A stretch of DNA of 64,000 nucleotides. Origin: Phaeosphaeria sp. MPI-PUGE-AT-0046c (lineage: Eukaryota; Ascomycota; Dothideomycetes; Pleosporales; Phaeosphaeriaceae). The DNA lies in contig JAGTJN010000003.1 of assembly GCA_020747045.1 (NCBI GenBank), positions 992,001 through 1,056,000 on the forward strand, in the 5' to 3' direction. Below the pieces are notes generated by a model. The model was not told where the DNA came from. It ran no database searches and saw nothing but the letters and a program-made list of their open reading frames with translations. Position 1 is the first letter of the stretch. The number at the start of each line of letters is the position of its first letter. Of the stretch, positions 12,657 to 23,444 are shown piece by piece. Made by a program: the position numbers and the translations under genes.

Positions 12657-13128
12657 CCTGATCGTATGTGAGCGTCAGGCCGCGACTGGGGGCGGAGAAT
12701 TTACTCAAAGTGCTGAGTCGTCAGTGTTGAAGGAGCGTGATCAAAAGTTGAGCATCTCAACCCACTGGTAAGCTCTTAAGTCCCTTAGTGGCTAACTGTT
12801 TGTACCTTAGTGTGGGCCTGAACTATTCTGTTTGCGAAAGAATTTCGGTGGTGAAAGTGAAAGTGAACGCCCACACTCGATCGGCGTCGCTGAAACACAT
12901 CGCACAAGTTCCTGCTGGGGATAGAGAAAGCAGGACTGACATTAAGAGGGAACAGTAGATATAGCATGTGATGGTGTGACGCTCTCTATGTTGCAGTCTT
13001 TATTGCTGGCTTGTGCAAAAATCTCGTGGTTAATATCCGCTGCTGTACATGCACCGCCTTCATATCCATGCAGCCTAAATTACCATTCCTCTATCAGTTA
13101 CTTCGCATCGTCTATGAGACCTCTTTTC
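12657..13128. other. Spacer between tandem paralogs
   Basis: 472 bp that must hold the promoter of paralog A and the terminator of paralog B. I see no other coding signal. Confidence 0.45.
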
Positions 13129-14505
13129 TCAAAGCTTTGCGTAGAAGATATGCTCCCTGATGATGCTTCTTCCATCTTTGCTCCGCTTCAGCACGCGAGA
13201 CTCCGAGATGTCAGCTGTGCTGCTCAGACCAGTATCCATCGGATCGACATCTGCCTTTTTTTGTGGAGGTGGAACGTTCTCGACCCAGAACAACATGTTT
13301 AGAGAACCAGGGGGCTTTAAGTCGTCGATGAAGACAGTGATCTTTGAAACGTGTTTGAGCCCTAGTTGCGACTTATGTTGCGCAAGGAAGTAGCCTACAG
13401 CCAGGCCGTTGACTGTGCCTATCGAAAGTCATCAGCTGTACTGGAATGTATACGATATAGCATTAAATCTTTCCAACCACTTACCAAGTAAAGCCTGACC
13501 CTCCTCACTCAATGTTTCAAAATCGAGCCCAGGCCAGGGTGGCGCTCCGTTCAGTGGTAGCCCGCCTTTCGGTGGTTTCCACTGCGAGACAGCCTGTTTA
13601 ATGACATCTCTTGTCTCCATATTGACAATCATCAAACTCATGAACTTCTTGATCTGGTTGAGCGGTTTTTTCTTGGCTTTGCAGGCCTGATTGTAGAAGC
13701 CCCAGGCAATGTCTGAACTAGCCTGAAGTGCAGGCAATTCTTCTGCCGATGGGACTCCGTTCTGCCACAACCGCATTGCTGCGGCTTTTGGGCTCAGCCT
13801 CTCAATGAAGAAGACGATACCATCTTCTGCGTTTACTCCTATCGTGTACTCCGCACCTGTTACCTACACCATGATGTTAGTATGGCTACTTTAACGGGAC
13901 ACATGCAGTAGACGTACTCGATATTCTTTGCCATCAACGACGTACTTCTGTTCCTTCAAAGGAGGTAGCTTCTTGTCTGGCGGAGGACCTCGTATGACCG
14001 CAGGCCCGTCATAATGTATGGCTTTGTAGCACATATTTGGACCACCATCGCCCTGAGGTTCAGGCGATATACCTAGTTCTTCGAATGCCCTCCCCAGTTC
14101 GTGCGTAAATTCAAAGTCACACTCGTCGTCAAGCCCATACTTGCTCGAATCGTCTTTCCAACCCCACCGCTTCATGTCTTCCTTCAGATCGCCCTCCCAT
14201 GGACTTGGCATCGGCGTAACGTGATTCTTGGCTTTTTCCGTGTCCAAGGTCATGGCCAAGTTGAGCCTCACGCCTTTGCACCATGCTTTACCGTAAGGTG
14301 TGTTTGTGTCGGGGATCTTAGGCGGAGGGTCTCCAGGCTCTGGCGTAGGATCACCGGCGATGTAGAGGTTTTTGTAAGAATAGCCCTTGGTCGCGTTATA
14401 GAGTCGAGTGATATCATGGCCCAGGACATTCGAATTGAACGCGATATCGCTTGCGACAGTGGTCAACAGGGTGACCAATGTAGCGATGATGTAGAGCCTA
14501 ATCAT
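13129..14505 (-). CDS. Secreted protein of unknown function, tandem paralog B
   Basis: Paralog of the gene at 11274-12656. Exons on the minus strand: 14505-13918, 13863-13485 and 13418-13129 (418 aa). Exon 2 is exactly 379 nt in both copies and both introns fall at the same codons and phases, so the pair arose by tandem duplication. The N-terminus (MIRLYIIATLVTLLTTVAS) is a signal peptide. Shared blocks are YGKAWCKGVRLNLA, HVTPMPSPWEGDL, WGWKDD, CDFEF, GGPNMCYKAIHYDG, PPWPGLDFETL, VGYFLAQHKSQLG and REHIFYAKL. Between copies the first 60 residues after the signal peptide and the region before the C-terminal block diverge most. No catalytic motif is visible. Confidence 0.8.
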
Positions 14506-14860
14506 GATGGACGTTGAGTATCCTTACTCTGTTAGTAGTACCGCACTTGCTTACTATATCGAAAGATCTAGGAAAAAGGACCACCAGCCTTTTATAGCAG
14601 GTACTCCGCAATCGCAAACGCGCTAGCTTAAAAGCCCACTATCATAGATGAAAGAGGGATACAAACGGAGTCCGTATTTCACTTCAAGAATAGCCGCTAT
14701 AGCAGGACTCGGATGAGTAAGTTTGACGACTCAAAGAATGACAACGTGCCATTCTTTTGTCAGGTATTCCGAGCGACTCAGAGAAAACAGTTTGGAGCGA
14801 CATGGCTTGCATTTTTTAATACCGGGCAATGAGCGTGCTCTCCGTTGAAATCTTAACAAC
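14506..14860. other. Promoter region of paralog B
   Basis: 355 bp, relatively AT-rich, between two minus-strand genes. It contains no recognisable gene. Confidence 0.4.
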
Positions 14861-15784
14861 TCATTCGAATTCCACCTTCTGTCCCTGAGCCTTTGACCTA
14901 GTCTCCAGTCTCCCCCGCCAGCCTCCAACTTTCTTCGTCGTCTCCTTCCACTCCTTCGGTGCTCGTCTCGCCATCGGGCATATCTTATCACCCCTTTCGT
15001 GCCTCTCAGTACAGTACCAACACTTCCTGGCTCGGAACCTCTTACCCGGACCTCGCTGTTTCGCTTTCACGACCTGCCCCTCCCTCGGCTTCATGTAAGG
15101 ATGAAGATGTGGTTGAAAAAACCACTCGAGCCCGTTCTTATCAGTTGAGACCTTGCAACCTCGAAGCTGTACCTGGAGATGCGTCTCAAGGTCCTTTTGC
15201 CACTTCTTGCTCACGTGTTCCATCTCGCTCTTAATGAGTGGTGAAACGCGACTTAGCTCCCCCACCTTTCTACTCAGCATAGTAACCAGTTTGCCTTCAT
15301 ATGTGTTCAGTTCAAATCTGGCCAACGCGCTCATTTCCAGTGTCGTGCACATGGAGGGATCTGCCGTTCTCGTAGAGGGGTGGTACTTGGAAGGCTTTTC
15401 GCCGATCCAGGGCATTTTTCGAGTTTCGTCTTCCAGCTCTGCGATGTTGCATGTCTGGTACAGGATATTCTGACGGATTTCGGTAGGCAGGCCAAGTAGA
15501 CTGTTTACTGGATACGCCCTTCCTTTGCGTGCACTCACGTGCGTGCAATCGACCCTAGGCATAATCCATAGTGAGGCTGCGCGCTCTCGTTCCATTTGCT
15601 TTCTGGCGGGGCGCTTGAGTGTGCGGAGCTCGACCAGTACGTCGATTCGTAGTCTCTTCTTTTGTAGCTTGCCGCGTCGTTTGCGCGCTTCTCTGGCTTT
15701 GATCGTATTCTTCCCAACCATTCTGACGATGTCGATGACGTTTTCGAGAGTGTGAAACTTTGATGGTGCGATGAGGTACCGCAT
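14861..15784 (-). CDS. F-box-like protein with C-terminal Cys-rich patch
   Basis: Single exon, 307 aa from the ATG at 15784. An upstream in-frame GTG exists but the first ATG is preferred. The N-terminal 70 residues are very basic (ARKRRGKLQKKRLRID). Around residues 100-120 the segment VNSLLGLPTEIRQNILYQTC matches the LPxEIRxxI pattern of fungal F-box/2EXR-type proteins. Such proteins often act as substrate adaptors of ubiquitin ligases, but many fungal members have no known partner. Near the C-terminus, CWYCTERHERGDKICP has three cysteines and a histidine and could bind a metal. No partner gene lies nearby. The F-box call is moderate and the function is not known. Confidence 0.65.
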   Translation of the reverse strand: MRYLIAPSKFHTLENVIDIVRMVGKNTIKAREARKRRGKLQKKRLRIDVLVELRTLKRPARKQMERERAASLWIMPRVDCTHVSARKGRAYPVNSLLGLPTEIRQNILYQTCNIAELEDETRKMPWIGEKPSKYHPSTRTADPSMCTTLEMSALARFELNTYEGKLVTMLSRKVGELSRVSPLIKSEMEHVSKKWQKDLETHLQVQLRGCKVSTDKNGLEWFFQPHLHPYMKPREGQVVKAKQRGPGKRFRARKCWYCTERHERGDKICPMARRAPKEWKETTKKVGGWRGRLETRSKAQGQKVEFE

Positions 15785-16245
15785 AGTAACACTGTCTGTG
15801 TGCACGGACCCTGCGCTAAGTGTTGTTGTCTATGGAGGTGTCGAAATCTGGGACCGCCCTGCAGTCGGTGACCTTGATTTGGGGACAAGGACTAATTTTA
15901 GGTGCGTATACTACTAAACATGTAGGGGTGTAGATGCAACGCTGATTGATGACTAGTTCTGTTACGAAATAACTAGAGAGCTGAACTAGTGAACAGTGTC
16001 TTAGGGCTTGTTCCATGATGACACTTGCGGACCGCATCAACGGCTGTTGGTAGGAGAACCATAGTAGTTGTACATCAGCCACACGATTTGGTGATACGAA
16101 GTCTTGTCATACAGATGTCGTGAGGTACACCGAGGAGCTCTCCTAGCTTAACCCTTGCTCAACCACAACCTTCCAGCTGCATAGATTCTTAAGGATATCA
16201 AACTTTCACATTGCTCATATATTCATCGCTCATAATAGCAGGTAT
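15785..16245. other. Intergenic region with an inverted repeat
   Basis: About 460 bp. ACTAGTTC (15952-15959) and GAACTAGT (15983-15990) form an 8-bp inverted repeat with a 23-bp spacer. It could be a terminator hairpin or chance. No gene is seen. Confidence 0.45.
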
Positions 16246-17715
16246 CTATAACCTCGCTTCCATCGCCCCTTGTGCTTCCTGCCCTCGCTGTTCTTCCTTC
16301 GGCCTCAACGCCTCCTCCAAGATCTGCATGAACCTGCACACATCCTCGAACGTATTGTACATCGGCACAGGCGCCACTCGTACGATCCCTGGTTTGCGCT
16401 TGTCACAGATGACACCGTTTCCTTCCAACGCTGCACTGACGTCCTCCATCAAGTCATCCTGCAGCAAGACACTTAATTGCGCGCCACGGGACCTGGGGTC
16501 GCGCGGTGAGATGATCTGGAATGGGAAGTCGCCGTCCTTGATATTTCGGCTGGCGATTTGAGTAAGGAGGTGCTCAGCGTAAGCTGTTAGGAGCAGGGAA
16601 CGCGAGCGTAGGTCAGCCATTGATGTCTTTTGAAAGACGCTGAGCGAGCCAGCTAGGCATGTGAGATCTACGATAGAGGGGTTAGAGCATTGGAAGCCCT
16701 GTGCTCCGGGTGTGGGCACGAATTTGTTGTCCATGAGGAAGCGGGAGGACTTGTCGTGGCCGTACCAGCCTTTAAGGCCGACATTGTGTCCGTTGTCTCC
16801 GTGCTTATCATGCACGAATGCACCAGCGATGGCGCCGGCTCCGGCATTCATGTACTTGTACGTACACCAGCAAGCAAAATCGACATCCCAGTCGTGAAGC
16901 TTAAGTTCGACATTACCAGCTGCGTGTGCCAAGTCCCAGCCGATAGTGATGCCGTGCTTGCGCGCGTGTGCTGTGATGGTGGGGATGTCCAAAAGTTGGC
17001 CGCTGTAGTATTGGATACCGGGAAGCATAATGAGAGCCAACTCGTCTGCTTCCTGGTCAATGAGCTTAAGAATATGCTCCGTGGTCATGAGGTAGCCATC
17101 GTCTGGTTCCACAAGCAGCATGGATTTCTTAGGATCCCGCCCATGCCACTCAATCTGCGACTCAATGGCGTACCAATCACTAGGGAATGGCCGCCATTCG
17201 CACATGATCTTGTGCTTCTTTTCTGTTGGCTTGTAGAATGCCGCCATCATGAGGTGCAGATTGATGGTCAATGTGTTCATAGCAACGATTTCCGATGGCG
17301 AGGCACCAACAATGTCAGACATTCTCCTTGCGCATTCTCCGGCAAGATCCTGGTACGGTGTGATCGGTGAGTCTGAAATGGGTGTGAAGTGCCCGCCGAC
17401 GGCAATAGATCCCCATGTCTTCAGGTACGCATTGAGGTACTCCCCAACTGCCTTTGGTTGCAGACCAAGAGAATTGCCACAAAAGTAGATCCCCTCGTCG
17501 GCACTACTCGACGCCTTGGCAGAAGTTTGCGCATCGTCGGCCAGCGTCTTTCTCTTCAATTGGGCTTTTGTTGGTACGACATACTCCTGTCGTAATGTCT
17601 TTGGAAAGTCCGTACTGTTTTCAAGGGTCTGCGCAAATTCCAAAGTGTGGGCATTCGTTGGCCACTCAGGCTTCTGGCCCTGTCGTAGCGAGGCGATCGC
17701 GGCTCCGGCGTCCAT
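16246..17715 (-). CDS. BNA5: Kynureninase
   Basis: PLP-dependent hydrolase that cleaves kynurenine to anthranilate and alanine, or 3-hydroxykynurenine to 3-hydroxyanthranilate, in the tryptophan-to-NAD route. Single exon of 489 aa, near the usual 450-500. Diagnostic blocks in order: YFCGNSLGLQPK, the substrate-binding WGSIAVGGHF, MNTLTINLHLMMAAFY, EWRPFPSDWYAIESQ, the PLP-contacting GWDLAHAAGN, and CTYKYMNAG with the Schiff-base lysine at about residue 287. The C-terminal domain has RGAQLSVLL and DKRKPGIVRVAPVPMYN. The ATG is unambiguous. The C-terminus ends in a Glu/Gln-rich tail. It diverges from the indoleamine dioxygenase gene 391 bp away, which supplies its substrate after formamidase, so coordinate expression is likely. 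Confidence 0.97.
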   Translation of the reverse strand: MDAGAAIASLRQGQKPEWPTNAHTLEFAQTLENSTDFPKTLRQEYVVPTKAQLKRKTLADDAQTSAKASSSADEGIYFCGNSLGLQPKAVGEYLNAYLKTWGSIAVGGHFTPISDSPITPYQDLAGECARRMSDIVGASPSEIVAMNTLTINLHLMMAAFYKPTEKKHKIMCEWRPFPSDWYAIESQIEWHGRDPKKSMLLVEPDDGYLMTTEHILKLIDQEADELALIMLPGIQYYSGQLLDIPTITAHARKHGITIGWDLAHAAGNVELKLHDWDVDFACWCTYKYMNAGAGAIAGAFVHDKHGDNGHNVGLKGWYGHDKSSRFLMDNKFVPTPGAQGFQCSNPSIVDLTCLAGSLSVFQKTSMADLRSRSLLLTAYAEHLLTQIASRNIKDGDFPFQIISPRDPRSRGAQLSVLLQDDLMEDVSAALEGNGVICDKRKPGIVRVAPVPMYNTFEDVCRFMQILEEALRPKEEQRGQEAQGAMEARL

Positions 17716-18106
17716 TGCAACAAAGACTTCAGGTGTAACTGTCGTGGATACGTGACAGTAAGTGATGTGAGCGTTGGATTAACCAGATAAATAGATGGTC
17801 TCAGAGCAAGGGAAGCCCTCAATATGTACTGTGGCCAGTCCTGGCGTTGTACGCTAAAGATGTTCCGTTGCGGCTTGACTTCTTCGGGACATCCGACGAA
17901 GCATCCGTCCCGTCGACGGATGGAGGTCCGAAGCAGGTTCGCCGAAGGAACCTCCTGATCAAGGACTTGATGTAGTCGGTGTGACGACCGAGCGTAGTGG
18001 GTCAGGTTGGCATGAGATAGAATAAATGCGGTGTTCGCCGCTGTGCTAAGGATGTATCAATCCGCGTCAATTTCGTGACTATTCACTCGTTCAACATTCT
18101 TCCGCA
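17716..18106. promoter_or_regulatory. Divergent promoter between kynureninase and IDO genes
   Basis: 391 bp separating two genes of the same pathway that are transcribed away from each other. It holds a CCGN4CGG palindrome (17910-17919), the classic site shape for Zn2Cys6 factors, nested in a larger hairpin (17902-17922), plus a second short inverted repeat GGTTC..GAACC (17936-17952). A Zn2Cys6 gene lies just beyond the IDO gene. The regulatory link is inference. Confidence 0.6.
17902..17922. promoter_or_regulatory. Nested palindrome with CCGN4CGG core
   Basis: CATCCGTC (17902-17909) pairs with GACGGATG (17915-17922). Overlapping it, CCGTCGACGG (17910-17919) is itself a perfect palindrome with the CCG-N4-CGG form bound by dimeric Zn2Cys6 regulators. 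Confidence 0.6.
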
Positions 18107-19481
18107 ATGAGTCCCCACAAGGTCGAGGTACTTCCTTCAATCGGAGCTCTGTCAAACTATGGCATCTCACGGAACGGTTTCTTGCCCGCCGATGCACCAG
18201 TGGCCAGACTGCCACATTCTTACTATGAGCCTTGGGAGAGCATCGTCGCGGAGCTTCCAACACTGATCGAGACTCAAACCATCCGGGGCCGTGTGGACGA
18301 GATACCAGTGCTTAGCACCTCTTACTTAACTACCGAAGCTGAATGGCAACGAGCGTACTCCATGCTAGCATTGATCGCCCAAGGTTATATCTGGGCAGGC
18401 CCCGAACCATCACAGGTAAGCTGGAAGCTGTGCAGCCACAACTTGATCCCCATTGCTGACTTTGCAGGTTCTGCCTCCTACAATTACTATCCCTTTACTC
18501 AAGACTTCTGCACATCTCGAAGTTTACCCAATCGCAACGTACGCGGGCTATAATCTGTGGAATTGGCGGCCACTCGCGGAAGGCCTGGACATCACCCAGC
18601 CCAACAACCTTGTCGCACTCCACACAGCTTCTGGTAGCGATGATGAGTCCTGGTTCTTCATCATATCCAATGCAATGGAGGCAAGAGCAGGGCCAATGAT
18701 CGCGACCATGCTCGCTGCTATAGATGCAGTCGACGTCGATGATGCCCAAACAGTCATCGAGTCTCTGAGATCTTTCAAGCAAAGCATGATCGACATTGGC
18801 AAACTTGTCGAGCGCATGGACGAGCGCTGTAGTCCACAAAAGTTTTATCATGAGATCCGTCCATTTCTTGCAGGCATTATGAGCATGGAAGGTGCAGGTC
18901 TTCCGAACGGCGTGTTCTACGATGAAGGCAACGGTAAAGGATCTTGGAGGAAGTATCGCGGTGGTAGCAACGGACAAAGCTCCTTGTTGCAATTTTGCGA
19001 CGCCGTGCTATCTGTCAACCACGCTCGATGTAACGGGTTCCACGCGGAGATGCGCAAGTACATGCCAGGCCCACACGCAAGGTTTCTGGAAGACGTCGAA
19101 TCCATTGCGAATATCCGTCGCTATGTCGAAAGTCATCAGCACAACGAGACCCTCCTTTCCTCTTACAACGAGGCGGTCGCAGCACTGAGCAGTTTCCGAG
19201 ACAAACACATTTCTCTTGTGACGAGGTATATCATCATCCCGAGCCGCATGGGGAAGCCAGCAAGCGCCGCCCACCGCAGGGATATTGCATCCCTGTCAAC
19301 AAAGATGGTACATGACAAGCCACATACTCAAGAACTGCTCGGAACCGGAGGAACCAAGATGATCCCATTCCTACGTACATCGAGAGACGAGACTAGCGAG
19401 ACCGCAATCTTGCCACCGCCTATTGAGCAACAGTCTCACCGCACGTATCCGAAACAATCATTCACTTCTGCGGCAGCGTAA
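18107..19481 (+). CDS. BNA2: Indoleamine 2,3-dioxygenase
   Basis: Heme dioxygenase that opens the indole ring of tryptophan to N-formylkynurenine, the first step of the kynurenine pathway. Two exons, 18107-18415 and 18468-19481, separated by a 52-nt intron (440 aa, typical for fungal IDOs). Family blocks: YGISRNGFLPADAPVARLP at the N-terminus, SWFFIISNAMEARAGP, FYHEIRPFLAGI, LPNGVFYDE, YRGGSNGQSSLLQFCDAVL, and FRDKHISLVTRYIIIP, which carries the proximal heme histidine (about residue 350). The motif YRGGSxGQSS is the substrate- and heme-pocket loop of IDOs. All core blocks are intact, so the enzyme looks functional. Its neighbour on the other side of the shared promoter is kynureninase. Confidence 0.97.
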
Positions 19482-19588
19482 TGCAGCCCATTTCCAAGCC
19501 CGTGTGGCTGGTACTGGGACGCTTCAGTCTGTGGAGGTTGAAGATGAATTATCATGAGCCACTCCGAGAGAGTTAACGAGCCCGATTA

Positions 19589-21870
19589 CTATCGACCAGG
19601 TGCACTACCTGTTTGCTGGTCGTAAATCGGGAACAGTGGAATATCCGCAACAGTTGCGCCATCCATATTATGGGTACCGGGCTGCAGGAAATCCTGTAAC
19701 CCCTGGTCGTTCTCATTGGGCCATGGCAGCGCAAAGAAGTCTGCATCATATATGGTCCAGTCGTAGGGCGGGACGACTGAGGTCGAGTCTTGACTGAGGC
19801 CATGTATCAAAGTAGGCTCAGTCGTATGCACAGTATGGTTCGTGCCATGGCGCTGGATACGTGTTGGAGTGGTAGATAGCGATGGAAGCAAGCCAAACAA
19901 ATCCGATGAAGCTTGTTTGCGCTGCAAGCGCTGAGTTCTTTCGCGCTCCTTGACGTGCTTCGTGGTGATATTGAGTAGTGATTGTACAATGACTGAATAT
20001 TGTTGCGCATGAGGATCTGTGGCGCCAAAGTAATGCAAACAACGTATTGACATGTGGCAAGTCTCTTCGAAAATCAGGTTCGAGCGGCCGAGAACGCCGA
20101 CAGCGAGGACAAGAGCAGCAGTGAAGAGCCACGAGCTGCCATAGTCAGCAGAGTGTACTTTGAAAAGGGGGGATCAGGGAGTTAGCTTACACAATCAGTG
20201 GCATTCGACGTGGCATCGTGCCGGTATCGATTACAATCTGCAGTGTCTCCACTAATGATGCTGCAGCATCGACAGCAGCGTCTGCATATTTTCGCTTCTC
20301 TTGATGATCAGTCTGCGTGCCACCACCTCTCAACGAGGCACCCAAGTGCTCATACAGCTCGTAGATGAGAAACGGCCTGGTTAGGAGCATGATACCATAG
20401 TAGTAGGAGCACAAAGTCGAGCAAGCACCGACCATGGGGCTCCTCCGAGCGTTACTCGACTGATCAGTGAGCTTGGTAAGATCCAGTAACCATCTTGACG
20501 CCCAATTCTTGAGTTGGCGAGATACATAGTCAGCTATGCGAATGGAGATTCGCTTTCGCGAGTAAACCTCCACCACAACGCGCTCAATGATCATGAAGAT
20601 CTGGACACTTGCGTCGAGTATACCCGGGGTCATGTCACCATCCTCTGTAACGGTGTACTTTACAGTACAATCAACGTCCGATGTTGCAGGTGGCCTGCCA
20701 AGCACACAGCTTATCAGCATATCTACGGCTCGGAGGCTCTTCCAGATGCGATCTCTCATTGATCTGATGGAGGATCCAAAAGAGGCGTTCACCTCGGTCC
20801 GATGGATACCGACGGCATAAGCAGTCCGCGCAGCTAGTGCTGCTGAGAGTCAGCAAGTAACGCTTGAGTGTCGCGGCTCACTCACAGAAATAAAGATACG
20901 CTCCATTAGGCTGAAAAGCTCGCAGCATGTAAACTGCCACAAGCGTAAAGCCCTGCACCGTAGTAATGTTCATACTATTGCACATGTGCTTCAGCAGCAG
21001 ACTTCGTGCGTTGTCAAACCACGCATCAGCTTGCTCTTCATTTCTCTCTTGCGCACCGATAGCCATCACCAGAAAGAAAACTGCCCCTGCTGCGTCTCCA
21101 GAATGAGCTGTGGGATCTGAAGCCCAAGCTCGTGTCTCTCTGAGAAGTTCTTCGTACTCGAAGAGATCCACTAAGCCACTTGTGGCGGTTATATATTCCT
21201 CAACTAACGTCTGTGTCTCTCCAGGGCTGGGAGGCGCAGGTTGGCGTCTTCCCATTGGCAACTCCGGACGCGCGACTTCGATGATTGAGTCTCGCGCAGC
21301 CTGAATTGCGAAAGAGTCTGATCCAACCTCCGAGGAGATGAGGTGTCTCACAGTTTGTAGGAAGGACAAGGGAGCACAATCGCCGAGAAAGATAACTTTG
21401 CCTTGAGCATCTCGCAAAATGCGACCCTCCAGTGGAACGACTGTATCGCTACCATGATGGTCATCACGACTGATGGTAGGAGACGGTGTCTCAATATCAG
21501 GAATCGGTTCATTGTGGCCCTCACTCTGAGCCCTGCTGCGTGAGATACTATTGCGGCTCACAACGGACTCTCTTGGAGTATTATGAGAAGAGATAGTACC
21601 GCGCTCCTTGCCAGGTGTGAATGTGCATGTTGCTGCGAGTTTCTTTCTCTTACAATAGGCGCAAGGTTGTGCCTGACTGACGTTAGTCGGATCCTTTACT
21701 CATCAGACAAACCGTCGGATGTAGCGCAGAGGCACAAAGACGGAAAATCATGTCGCATCACGTACTCCATCACACTTGACTTTGCGTCTCTTGCACAAGT
21801 CACATGCCGCCGTCACGCGGTCCAGCCGACGGCGTTTCTCGGGTTGCGCAAGCGCGACGTCAGGGCTCAT
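19589..21870 (-). CDS. Zn2Cys6 transcription factor with fungal-specific domain
   Basis: Nuclear DNA-binding regulator. Four exons on the minus strand: 21870-21766, 21672-20886, 20842-20191 and 20135-19589 (696 aa). The zinc cluster CDLCKRRKVKCDGAQPCAYC followed by KRKKLAATC gives C-x2-C-x6-C-x6-C-x2-C-x8-C; the first intron splits it after the third cysteine. A basic stretch (EKRRRLDR) precedes it. The middle region (ARTAYAVGIHRTEVN, then RIWKSLRAVDMLISCVLGRP) is the signature of the fungal-specific Fungal_trans domain. The frame stays open upstream of 21870, so longer N-termini are possible, but starting at MSPDVAL gives the usual short lead. The exon 3 acceptor is a CAGCAG tandem, so one Ala may be optional. 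Only 107 bp separate its stop from the convergent IDO stop. It may regulate the kynurenine pair, which is untested. Confidence 0.88.
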
Positions 21871-22935
21871 CGACTTCAAGTTTTGCAATTCTGTCGGATC
21901 GGAAGTTGAGCGTCGGAAGGACGAAGGTGTCCACAACAAGAAAATGCTCGTAGCGGCGGAAGCAATGTCCTTGGCATCCTTTTCTCTGCTGTCATCGGCC
22001 TTCCGCGGCACAGGGGCGCAGCGGGCCGACGCCCTCATCGCCCGCCAATGACACGGCGCATTGCATGACGATTGCACAACGCGGCGGCCACGCCTTCGGC
22101 CACACTGCCGCGAGCCGGCAACAATGATTCGTCCCGAACTGCTTTCGCCGCTGTCATTAGGGCCGCTGCAATCGACACCTGGAAGCCAGATTGCCATTGT
22201 TGGCAGGTTGACAGCACTTGTTTGCCATTAGTGGCGCGGGCAGGCCAGGGATTTGTGCGATGGGCATCATGATCCATGTCTTAAAAGGGATGAAAGGTTT
22301 AATTCTTAGCATTCAAGACAACAGAGTCATTGCAAACGCCTGGTGCGCTTCGAGCCAATTCAGGTGGGAGTGAGTTGTTGGATTGCCTTTTGATGGAACT
22401 TGGAAGCTCATCATTTCTCAGGTTTCAATCATTGAAGCTGATTGTGTGACGACGTACAGCATGAAGCAGGGATGTAGAGCCAGATCGACTCGATCGCCAA
22501 GAGGTGTTGTGCAGCGACCAAGTGTACGAAACAAAGTGACCAGTTCCCCAATTGAGCTGCGAGCTGTGAATAGGCATATCAGCAATGGAAGAGAGGTCGT
22601 TCGTCAGCATCACAAGCATAGACCAGACCTAGTAGCGACTTGTACCACGATTGGCAATGCCTGCTGTACGCGGCATGCAACATAACATGCTTCGAGATGA
22701 TATATTCATATAGAGAAACAGAAGTGGCTCCTTTTTGTATTATCAACACCGAAAACCTATCAGATTCTCGCATACCGCATATTCATCTCTCCTTTAACGA
22801 CCCTCTCGCATATCCGAGTCGCAATTTTTCCTCCACCTTCATCTCCATCTACTCAGCATCCTGATACATCGTGCTCACCGTGCTACACGCCACCGTTAGC
22901 CGTCATCTCCCATACACTTCATACGCACCATCAAC
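21871..22935. other. Intergenic region upstream of the Zn2Cys6 gene
   Basis: About 1.07 kb. The part next to 21870 is the regulator's promoter and leader; its frame remains open to 22197 but shows no conserved residues. The rest has only short frames and no recognisable gene. Confidence 0.45.
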
Positions 22936-23444
22936 TTACGTGTCGTCCAAAGAATCCTCATGCACATGCGGACCCTTACCCGCCAACACATTCGTAGCCG
23001 TCTCCATCTCCTCCAAGCGCCTCAAATCCATCGGCGCAGCCAGCAACGGCAACACATACGGATCAAACGTCTTCCAGTACGGGTTGTTGAGGTGATATGT
23101 TTGCGACTAGTAGGAATGCGTTAGTTAGTCGTTCGTCTTGTACAATACTCCTAGTAGGACCCCGTCTACTATTCCCTTGTTTTTCGCACGTATACATACG
23201 CAACGATTACAAGCGGAACTAGATACTAAGGGGGTCTACATGGGATATTACATACCGACTCCTTCAAATACCTCTCTACAATCGTGAATTTCCTTTCGTC
23301 GCTCGTATCTTGCATCACAAACCACGACAACGTCTCCTTGTCCTTGGAATACACCTGACTAGCTTCAACGAGCTTGGCCTTGAGCTTTGAAATCGCCTCG
23401 GCCTCGGGCTTGGCGTAGAGGTGCACGACGATGGTGTAGACCAT
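22936..23444 (-). CDS. Small ABM-domain (antibiotic biosynthesis monooxygenase-like) protein
   Basis: Small dimeric alpha+beta-barrel protein of the ABM superfamily. Two exons on the minus strand: 23444-23256 and 23106-22936, with a 149-nt intron, giving 119 aa. The start MVYTIVVHLYAKPEAEAISKLKAKLVEASQVY is the usual ABM first strand and helix; TLSWFVMQDTSDERKFTIVERYLKE is the second half, with the Trp-x-x-x-x-D and ERY pattern. The C-terminal exon continues with HLNNPYWKTFDPYVLPLL, consistent with the His-containing helix of the fold. Members range from cofactor-free quinone-forming oxygenases to proteins with no known reaction, so no substrate is assigned. It is longer than bacterial forms by about 20 residues. 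No biosynthetic cluster surrounds it. Confidence 0.78.
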
